Position numbers and translations under genes: made by a program. This document shows positions 25,479 to 30,195 of a stretch of 30,195 nucleotides of DNA, piece after piece. Source of the stretch: Nitrososphaerota archaeon (GTDB lineage Archaea > Thermoproteota > Nitrososphaeria > Nitrososphaerales > UBA183). Numbering within the stretch: the stretch's first letter is position 1; each line of letters begins with the position of its first letter. The DNA lies in NCBI GenBank assembly GCA_029785235.1, contig JAFMAA010000009.1:1-30195 (forward strand), read 5' to 3'. The notes under the pieces are model-generated. The model worked only from the letters and a program-made list of their open reading frames with translations. It searched no databases and was not told the origin of the DNA.

Positions 25479-25979
25479 CGACTGGTAGAAGAGGAACCCG
25501 AGCGTCCTGGTGTGCCTCTGGCCCTTTCTGGCACCAGAGCGCCTGTATGGGGTGGGATTTTGCGTGGGTCCGGGCTGGCACGGTACGATTTTACTGTTTT
25601 CGTTTGGCTGTCCGCATCAGGCGCAGCCCTGGCGGATGAATCCCTGGATGAACATTTAGTAGAGGATGGACTACGTGGGCCCGACAAGCTGTTCCTGGAG
25701 GTAGAGTCCGCTCTGCGCTCACTAACTGGCGGCGACGGTCGACGCCGCCCGGTGTACCATGTCAGAAACGTACCTGAACTCGGTTCGAGTCTTGGGTTCT
25801 GAATGTATCATAATGGTCATCGCCGGTCATCTGACATTCAACATATGAACACCACCCTCAATCATTCGCCGAAAACCAACTCGGGGAGGCGACCCCATCT
25901 CGCAGCGGCGCAATGAACCCTATACACGGCTGAATCGACCCGAACCATAGGCGAATTATGTTCAGCATCGCGGTCCTGA
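25479..25979. other. About 500 bp without a confident gene
   Basis: This gap contains a small hairpin CTCTGG...CCAGAG (25516-25539), an AT-rich GATTTTACTG (25587-25596), a 96-codon plus-strand frame (25512-25802) that I do not recognise and cannot support, a GC hairpin with a 7-bp perfect stem (25728-25749), and a 10-bp-spaced direct repeat GGTCATC at 25815 and 25825. None of these is enough to name a function. It separates the channel gene from the MFS gene. Confidence 0.4.
25728..25749. repeat. GC-rich inverted repeat (hairpin)
   Basis: GGCGGCG, eight bases, then CGCCGCC: a perfect 7-bp stem. No T-run follows, so it is not an obvious terminator. Confidence 0.45.
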
Positions 25980-27449
25980 TCATCGTAATACTCGAGGCCG
26001 CATCGGGGTCATCGCTCGCCCCGCGAGCGCTTCACTTGGACGCTTGCTTTCCCCTATCACCTCGGTCCCGAAGATCGAGATTACCAGTGACAAGACGAAG
26101 ATGGCGGCTACTACCCAAAAGACGTATGCGAATGCTTCGGAGGTAGGCAGGGAGAATGCATGTCCCCCGAGGACCACCGTGGTCGCGTACGTGGTGAGTA
26201 TGGACGCCGAGATTGCAGGCGCCAGGCCCTGCCCCACGTTGAAGAAGACCTGGTTTATCGAAGTCATCGCCCCCATCTCCGATGGCTTGACTGAGAGGAC
26301 CAGCAGTATCTGGCGCGAAATCAGTATCATCGCGAAGCCCAGGGCAGCGACCGTGACTAACTCGGGGATCTGAATCGCGCTCGACTCGGTCGTGAGGAAC
26401 GCCGACCCGAACGCCCCGATTCCCCCGCCCAAGTAGAGGAAAGGCTTCACCCCGAACTTGGAGTTCAGGATCCCGAGCGGGTAAGACGCGACGAGCACTA
26501 CGACGGCAACAGGGAGGATGTAGAGACCTGCGGTCGTGATGCCGAAACCGTACCCAGACGGCGGCGCGTCCTCGAGCTTGTACACGAGAGACGCGAAACT
26601 CAGTACTATCGCCGCTCCAGCGTTGAATGCGAGAATGTTCGACACGAGGATATTCCTCGCCTTCAGCTGGCCGAAGTCGAGCAGGGGCTGGTCGACTCTT
26701 CTTTCGACCAGGACTAGCGGGATTAGCAGGAGGAGCCCTATCGAGAGCATTCCCGTGATCGGAAGAGAACTCCAACCCCAATCGGCACCCTGGGACAGAC
26801 CGAGGACGATCAACGCTAGAGAGGACCCCAACAAGACGGAACCAGGGTAGTCTAGTTTCGCTTCCGGGTCCCTATGCGCAGACTCTTTGACCTGGAACGC
26901 AATGAGTATGGTCAGGACGATTATGATTGGGGTGGCGATGTGGTAATTGGCCTGCCAGCCGTAGTAGTTTGATATGAATGCCCCAATGGACAAGCCTAGC
27001 CCGATTCCGGCGAAGACCATCCCTGAAATCAGGGCCTGGGCCTTGGGTATCATGTCGCGGGGGAATTCTTCCCTCGCGAGGCTGAAAGCGAGGGGAACGA
27101 TGGCGATGCCCACGCCCTGAAACGTCCTTGAGATAAGGAGGGTGGTAAAGTTCGGGACGAAAGAAGTCGAAACCACCATCACAGAGTAAGCAACCAGTAC
27201 ATAGACGAGGACTTTCCTCTTGCCGTAGATGTCCCCCAACTTCCCTATCGCGGGCGTAAGGGCTACGCCAAAGACAGTGTAAAGCGAGAGGATGAGGGAC
27301 ACCTGCCCCAACGACACGTTATACTGCAGAAGTATTTTCGGGGTTGAGGGCGTCATCATGAGCTCAACGTAAAACACGGTCAGGACAACTATCCCAAACA
27401 AGACGAGCGTCCTCCTCGCATATCGCGTGTCGAACCGCGACTGGGACAT
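25980..27449 (-). CDS. MFS drug/efflux transporter (EmrB/QacA type)
   Basis: A polytopic membrane protein of about 489 residues with the 14-TM layout of the DHA2 group. It shows the loop 2-3 motif GKLGDIYGKRKVL (family GxLaDrxGrkxxl), RTFQGVGIAIVPLAFSLAREEFP (motif C-like region of multidrug exporters), and repeated hydrophobic segments. Substrates are exported in exchange for protons in this family; the actual substrate is unknown. The ATG at 27449 (MSQSRFDTRY) is preferred; a TTG at 27488 would add a Gly-rich stretch. It is last in the operon hydrolase, 53-residue membrane protein, MFS. Confidence 0.88.
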   Translation of the reverse strand: MSQSRFDTRYARRTLVLFGIVVLTVFYVELMMTPSTPKILLQYNVSLGQVSLILSLYTVFGVALTPAIGKLGDIYGKRKVLVYVLVAYSVMVVSTSFVPNFTTLLISRTFQGVGIAIVPLAFSLAREEFPRDMIPKAQALISGMVFAGIGLGLSIGAFISNYYGWQANYHIATPIIIVLTILIAFQVKESAHRDPEAKLDYPGSVLLGSSLALIVLGLSQGADWGWSSLPITGMLSIGLLLLIPLVLVERRVDQPLLDFGQLKARNILVSNILAFNAGAAIVLSFASLVYKLEDAPPSGYGFGITTAGLYILPVAVVVLVASYPLGILNSKFGVKPFLYLGGGIGAFGSAFLTTESSAIQIPELVTVAALGFAMILISRQILLVLSVKPSEMGAMTSINQVFFNVGQGLAPAISASILTTYATTVVLGGHAFSLPTSEAFAYVFWVVAAIFVLSLVISIFGTEVIGESKRPSEALAGRAMTPMRPRVLR

Positions 27450-27489
27450 TGCTGTTGAGCCAACTCCGCCTCCGCCGCTCCGCTCCAAT

Positions 27490-27651
27490 CTACGGCCCCC
27501 TACCGACGCGAAGGACTTTGGCGGGTATCTCCAGGGCGAACGGCAAGAGGGCCGAGAGGAGTGAGACTAAGCTGAGCTGGACAGCGGCGAACCATAGACC
27601 GACCAGGAGGCCAACCCCAAGCGCCCCGCGCCATCCAGAGGCTGCTTTCAT
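27490..27651 (-). CDS. 53-residue membrane protein between hydrolase and MFS genes
   Basis: The ATG at 27651 overlaps the hydrolase stop (ATGA), and the stop at 27490 precedes the MFS start. The product has a short basic start (MKAASGWRG), a long hydrophobic stretch at about 11-40 (LLVGLWFAAVQLSLVSLLSA), and a basic tail (KVLRVGRGP). The ATGA junction and the exact fit between two genes of one operon support that it is real. I know no family. It could be a small transporter partner or a membrane anchor; this is inference. Confidence 0.55.
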   Translation of the reverse strand: MKAASGWRGALGVGLLVGLWFAAVQLSLVSLLSALLPFALEIPAKVLRVGRGP

Positions 27652-28547
27652 CGGGTCCCGCTCTTTCCCTCGAGTTCCAGAAGCAATTTCGCGACATCCT
27701 CAGGCCCGTCTATCTGGGGCCAGTGGCCGTAGGGGAGCAGGCGCAAGGTGGACCCCGGGAACAGCCCGTGCAGGTGCTCCCCAACGCCTCGGTTCAGGTA
27801 CGGGTCCCCTGCGCCCCAGATTATCCCTACGGGACGCGGGAACGAAGCGAGTTCGCCCGTGCGTTGGGCGTTCTTCAGCAGAGTGACATGAAGGTCCCGA
27901 GTCAGGCCCCTGAACGCCGGGAACGCGCTGGGCTTGGCCGCGAACTGGCCCCCAATCATCGGGATTAGCACCTTGCCTCGCTCACGGATTTCGGGCGGCG
28001 CACCCCGGGTAAACTGGCCCTGCGTGAACCGCAACAGCCACTGGAACTGGGAAAAGTCGCTCTGGAAGGCGTCCGCGAGCGGCGTAAGCTCTGGGTCGGC
28101 GAAGAGACTGATGAACTCCGGGAAGCGCAGGGTCGGGGAGGGAGCATAGTAGGTGTTGAGCAAGGCAAGCGAAGAGACTTCCGCCGGGTGGTCAAGGGCC
28201 CAGTTGACAGCGGTGGGACCGGAAGCATCATGGGCGACCGGAATGACCTGACCCAGGTCGAGGCCCTTGACCACCGCGTCAAGATCGCCCTCTAGGTTTG
28301 CAGCGGTGTAGGGGTAGTGGTCGGGCTTGTCGGACTCGCCATACCCCAAGAAATCGAGGGTGACAACCCTTCTCCCGGCAGACGCCAGAAGGGGGGCCAG
28401 GGAATCGTAGATGTGCAGGTTGTCCGGGAATCCGTGCATCAGGACGAACACAGGACCAACTCCGGGGTAGTCGCGGACATTGAGCGAGTGATTCCCGCGC
28501 CGGACTCGGACCTCAGAGAGGCCGCCATTCTTGAGTTGTGCGCTCAT
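27648..28547 (-). CDS. Alpha/beta hydrolase with Asp nucleophile (epoxide hydrolase/haloalkane dehalogenase type)
   Basis: This 299-residue protein has the HGFPDN oxyanion motif at 38-43, GYGESDKP at 68-75, nucleophile elbow HDASG at 106-110 with Asp107 in place of Ser, a cap domain rich in aromatic residues, acid region GAGDPYLN, and the catalytic His in YGHWPQIDGP. An Asp nucleophile after HGFP is typical of epoxide hydrolases and haloalkane dehalogenases, not of esterases. The ATG at 28547 lies 26 nt from a TATA centre; a GTG at 28586 upstream is excluded by that position. It heads an operon with a small membrane protein and an MFS exporter, facing hxlR. Confidence 0.88.
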   Translation of the reverse strand: MSAQLKNGGLSEVRVRRGNHSLNVRDYPGVGPVFVLMHGFPDNLHIYDSLAPLLASAGRRVVTLDFLGYGESDKPDHYPYTAANLEGDLDAVVKGLDLGQVIPVAHDASGPTAVNWALDHPAEVSSLALLNTYYAPSPTLRFPEFISLFADPELTPLADAFQSDFSQFQWLLRFTQGQFTRGAPPEIRERGKVLIPMIGGQFAAKPSAFPAFRGLTRDLHVTLLKNAQRTGELASFPRPVGIIWGAGDPYLNRGVGEHLHGLFPGSTLRLLPYGHWPQIDGPEDVAKLLLELEGKSGTR

Positions 28548-28553
28548 GGAATC

Positions 28554-28572
28554 AGGTATAGAAATGATACCT
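28554..28572. promoter_or_regulatory. Operator-like dyad 1 (hydrolase side)
   Basis: AGGTAT, seven bases, ATACCT: a perfect 6-bp dyad of 19 bp. It lies between the hydrolase TATA box and its start codon, where a bound protein would block initiation. It has the same geometry as dyad 2 at 28652-28670. Confidence 0.55.
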
Positions 28573-28579
28573 AGATAAG
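28571..28579 (-). promoter_or_regulatory. TATA box of the hydrolase operon
   Basis: Reads CTTATCTAG on the minus strand, centred about 27 nt before the ATG at 28547, so the transcript is probably leaderless. Confidence 0.5.
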
Positions 28580-28651
28580 CTGGCACGTTTCAAGGTTGAT
28601 ACTTGACACATAACTTCGCACTAGGTACTACCACAGTTACTTTAATTTACC

Positions 28652-28670
28652 AAGTATTCAAAGTATACTT
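28652..28670. promoter_or_regulatory. Operator-like dyad 2 (hxlR side)
   Basis: AAGTAT, seven bases, ATACTT: a perfect 6-bp dyad of 19 bp directly abutting the hxlR TATA box. It differs from dyad 1 only at the second position of each half-site. Confidence 0.55.
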
Positions 28671-28677
28671 TATAAAC
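28668..28677 (+). promoter_or_regulatory. TATA box of hxlR
   Basis: CTTTATAAAC, a strong archaeal TATA match; the predicted start near 28698 gives a leader of about 14 nt to the ATG at 28712. Confidence 0.6.
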
Positions 28678-28711
28678 CGAGGCGAGTTCCTCGGACTTCG
28701 GTCATGAGCAA

Positions 28712-29143
28712 ATGAGCACCAACACGCCGAGCGCGATCGAAAAGGCGATCAACATGGTCTACGACATGCCAGAGCTGAAGTCTTGCCCAATCGAGGCTAC
28801 TTTCAAGCTCATAGGAAGGCGTTGGGCCGCGCTGGTCCTGCGAGAGTTGTTCAGGGGCGAGAAACAATTCAATCGCTTCCGCGACAACATACATGGAGTG
28901 ACGGCCAAGATGCTAACCCTCAGGCTCAGGGACCTAGAGAAGGAGAAGCTAATCACCCGAAAAATTGTTTCAGGATACCCCATTCGCGTCGAGTACGAGT
29001 TGACAGATCGGGGACGGGCGCTCGCGCCAATCCTGTTCCAAGCCGCGGCCTTCAGTATGACGCAACTTCCGAGAACCGTCTTCAAAGACGGATTGGCCAG
29101 GGATGCTAGGGATCTGCTTCAGAATGCCCGAAAGCATTCCTGA
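28712..29143 (+). CDS. HxlR-family transcriptional regulator
   Basis: This 143-residue winged-helix protein shows the HxlR pattern: KSCPIEATFKLIGRRW near residues 23-38, LRELFRGEKQFNRFRDNIHGVTAKMLTLRLRDLEKEKLI (recognition helix), YPIRVEYELTDRG (wing). Cys25 lies where redox- or electrophile-sensing members have their reactive cysteine. It is divergent from the hydrolase-MFS operon. Two matching dyads lie in the gap, one at each promoter, so it probably represses both its own gene and the operon. The inducer is unknown; a reactive or toxic compound is a reasonable guess. Confidence 0.9.
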   Translation: MSTNTPSAIEKAINMVYDMPELKSCPIEATFKLIGRRWAALVLRELFRGEKQFNRFRDNIHGVTAKMLTLRLRDLEKEKLITRKIVSGYPIRVEYELTDRGRALAPILFQAAAFSMTQLPRTVFKDGLARDARDLLQNARKHS

Positions 29144-29174
29144 ACGCGACCAGCCTGAGCGTAATTTTCATTCT

Positions 29175-29315
29175 ATCAGGCTAATCATCATGTACAGCTG
29201 GAATGAGTATCATGAGTGGACGGGGATAGAGCCGCACTCCGACGGGACGGCCAAGACATTGGCCCTGGGCTGTCCAGGGAACCTTACGGCACACTACATC
29301 TCGGAGCTAGACTGA
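29175..29315 (+). pseudogene. Remnant of a glycoside-hydrolase-like C-terminus
   Basis: The frame reads IRLIIMYSWNEYHEWTGIEPH and continues SDGTAKTLAL. The SWNEYHExTxIEP block is what I recall from GH99/GH71-like proteins near their C-terminus (SWNEWHEGTxIEPS). Only about 45 codons match, and no start or upstream part is present. This looks like the decayed tail of a deleted gene. The rest of the 313-bp gap 29144-29456 shows only a T-run (29317-29322). Confidence 0.35.
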
Positions 29316-29492
29316 GTTTTTTCCGCGGAGGCGCAAAGAACTCCGAGCACCGCAAGATTGGCACAAGTCTAGGTGACCGCAAGGGAATCGAGGCATGGAA
29401 TAGCCTAAATCAACCCTTGTTAGCCCGACGGAACTTATTCTGAGCTTAAATTTCGACGGCGACGGTCGGACTCGAACCGACGACCAATTGGT

Positions 29493-29507
29493 CTCTGCCT
29501 GGCGAGC
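29493..29507 (-). other. Canonical tRNA intron (position 37/38)
   Basis: Fifteen bases, GCTCGCCAGGCAGAG. Exon CTGT pairs with intron GCAG as the central 4-bp helix; the flanking 3-nt bulges are TA^G and AG^A, each cut after the second base. The outer helix is the anticodon stem. Confidence 0.85.
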
Positions 29508-29530
29508 TAACAGCCAATTGCTCTACCACG

Positions 29531-29549
29531 CTGCCCAGTCTATGGACTT
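29531..29549 (-). other. Non-canonical tRNA intron in the D loop
   Basis: Nineteen bases, AAGTCCATAGACTGGGCAG. The D-stem strand GCTC pairs with intron GGGC as the central helix (one G-U), the bulges are AG^A and AG^C, and the inner hairpin is AGTC-CATA-GACT. The outer helix is weak, so this is a relaxed motif. Removal restores an ordinary 9-nt D loop. Confidence 0.8.
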
Positions 29550-29681
29550 CTGAGCTACGTCGCCGCACCCAATCCGTTCCGAGATGCGTTCAAAAACATT
29601 CTTAGTGTGAAGGCGGTGTTTGACGAGACCAAGGTCCACGGCTCCTGAGAATAGAAATGAGTATTCTGAGGAACTTTTCGG

Positions 29682-30035
29682 TCATTCGTGGAATGTTACG
29701 CGATACCTCTCAGGGACAAGGTCGTGAATCAGTGCTTGCCGAGGTCTCAATTTCTGACCCGGTTTCTTGAATTCAAGAAAGTATACTGTATTGTCTTTCA
29801 CGCCTATTCTGTCACATACAACCAACGGCGAGAATACCGTCCAACCCATCCTCCTTAGCTCATTGGCAACATTCTCTTCATTGGCAATCTGCTGGAGTCT
29901 TCTCCTCCTCTGAGTTTCCGAGTCATGAGGAAGGCCCTTGAGTTCCTTTGCCCGAATCGACCTCAGTTCCGGGTGAAGGATCGGAGCATTACGCCCTCCT
30001 CTGCTTCTTTCCTCTGCAGTGAACTGATGTCTCAC
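29682..30035 (-). CDS. Small PD-(D/E)XK-like nuclease
   Basis: This 117-residue protein has a basic N-terminal part (FTAEERSRGGRNAPILHPEL, then RRRRL) followed by a nuclease-like core: ENVANELRRMGW with Glu54, Asp75 in VCDRIGV, the ExK pair Glu88 and Lys90 in YFLEFKK, and Gln100 in LRPRQ. The order E, D, ExK, Q is that of PD-(D/E)XK nucleases such as VRR-NUC or Holliday-resolvase-like proteins. The GTG start at 30035 lies about 27 nt from a TATA-like TTATCTA. It may belong to a selfish element or repair; neither can be decided here. Base composition is more AT-rich than the core genes. Confidence 0.55.
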   Translation of the reverse strand: MRHQFTAEERSRGGRNAPILHPELRSIRAKELKGLPHDSETQRRRRLQQIANEENVANELRRMGWTVFSPLVVCDRIGVKDNTVYFLEFKKPGQKLRPRQALIHDLVPERYRVTFHE

Positions 30036-30057
30036 AATATAATGCAGCGGAAGCCGG

Positions 30058-30066
30058 CTAGATAAC
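30058..30066 (-). promoter_or_regulatory. TATA box of the nuclease gene
   Basis: GTTATCTAG on the minus strand, nearly the same as the hydrolase TATA box, centred about 27 nt before GTG 30035. Confidence 0.45.
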
Positions 30067-30127
30067 CTGAAACCTATGACTGCCGCCTATGCCTTACTCG
30101 TTTCCGAAAGTAATCTCAGGAATGTTG

Positions 30128-30135
30128 TTTATACC
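30128..30135 (+). promoter_or_regulatory. TATA box for the gene entering at the right edge
   Basis: TTTATACC, centred about 33 nt before ATG 30164. Confidence 0.4.
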
Positions 30136-30163
30136 CCAGATTGATTGGCCGAAGCTTGTGCAG

Positions 30164-30195
30164 ATGTCCGCCTCTGAAAAGGACAGAAAGGACGT
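30164..30195 (+). CDS. Start of an unidentified gene, cut by the window edge
   Basis: ATG at 30164 begins MSASEKDRKD, a charged N-terminus, behind a TATA box at the right distance. Only ten codons are present, so no function can be given. Confidence 0.35.
   Translation, partial: MSASEKDRKD

Larger units (their letters stand above)
29457..29564 (-). tRNA. tRNA-Asn(GTT) with two introns
   Basis: The mature 74-nt tRNA folds fully: acceptor GGCGACG/CGTCGCC with discriminator G, D stem GCTC/GAGC with loop AGCGTGGTA, anticodon stem ATTGG/CCAAT with loop CTGTTAA (anticodon GTT), five-base variable loop, and T arm GTCGG-TTCGAGT-CCGAC. CCA is not encoded. Two introns must be removed to get this fold: 15 nt in the anticodon loop after position 37, and 19 nt in the D loop after G15. 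Both junctions form bulge-helix-bulge structures, the substrate of the archaeal splicing endonuclease. Confidence 0.93.

Noticed and set aside
25433..25687. Minus-strand 84-codon frame upstream of the channel gene
   Set aside because: Low-complexity Ser/Arg-rich translation of GC-rich DNA; it overlaps the channel N-terminus in another frame.
25780..25795. TCGGTTCGAGTC, identical to part of the tRNA-Asn T arm, as a tRNA fragment or attachment site
   Set aside because: The flanking bases do not form a T stem, no acceptor stem is present, and no integrase gene or longer repeat accompanies it. The match is to a general T-loop consensus, so chance is likely.
25512..25802. 96-codon plus-strand frame as a gene
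   Set aside because: No recognisable family, no good start signal, and its TATA-like block lies inside the frame. It is mentioned only as content of the gap.
29317..29322. T-run as terminator of hxlR
   Set aside because: Six T's lie 170 nt after the hxlR stop with no other support; too weak to annotate.
25980..29456. Integrated element bounded by the tRNA
   Set aside because: The segment looks accessory, but no integrase and no duplicated tRNA end were found, so a mobile element cannot be claimed.
1..30195. CRISPR array, insertion sequence or rRNA gene
   Set aside because: No spaced repeats, transposase motifs or rRNA-like stretches were seen on reading both strands.

Overview
This window is GC-rich archaeal chromosome. 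The evidence is an aIF2-beta gene, topoisomerase VI (top6B/top6A), a RIO1 kinase next to a Dim2/Pno1-type KH protein, split glycine decarboxylase (gcvPA/gcvPB), a tRNA with bulge-helix-bulge introns, and TATA boxes placed about 26 nt upstream of ATG/GTG starts (leaderless transcription). The mix of a divergent FtsZ-family protein, a DnaK system, HxlR regulation and a tRNA intron at a non-canonical site fits a TACK-type archaeon, perhaps a Nitrososphaeria/Thaumarchaeota relative. That placement is inference; no rRNA or other decisive marker lies here.

Layout. 1-881: C-terminal part of an AmmeMemoRadiSam radical SAM enzyme, preceded by the tail of an intein that interrupts its FeS-cluster cysteine motif. 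874-3552 (minus): thioredoxin reductase, then a secreted, single-pass, coiled-coil protein with a ribophorin-I-like layout. 3610-6801 (plus): gcvPA, gcvPB and a DUF59 protein. 6919-7950: an FtsZ-family protein without the catalytic T7 aspartates. 7955-12990 (minus): metG behind a SAM-by-product salvage operon (MTA phosphorylase, adenine phosphoribosyltransferase, a second MTAP/MTIP-like phosphorylase, SAH hydrolase). 13084-13815 (plus): aIF2-beta and DUF424. 13812-17293 (minus): grpE-dnaK-dnaJ. 17365-23145 (plus): rio1, dim2-like KH gene, top6B (frameshifted near its N-terminus) and top6A (carrying a complete 528-residue intein). 23203-24459 (plus): a two-helix membrane protein and an inositol-phosphate-synthase family protein. 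24477-25478 (minus): a two-TM RCK channel with an atypical selectivity filter.

From about 25.5 kb the region looks accessory. A minus-strand operon (alpha/beta hydrolase with an Asp nucleophile, a 53-residue membrane protein, an MFS exporter) faces a divergent HxlR regulator. The space between them holds two 19-bp dyads of identical geometry, which suggests one inducible detoxification/export module. Then follow a decayed glycoside-hydrolase tail, a tRNA-Asn(GTT) gene with two introns (anticodon loop and D-loop), a small PD-(D/E)XK-like nuclease gene, and the first codons of another gene at the right edge.

Main points of interest: the two-intron tRNA, the two inteins placed at enzyme active sites, the shared dyads of the HxlR module, the frameshifted top6B start, the ribophorin-like protein, and active-site substitutions in DnaK, the FtsZ homologue and the channel.
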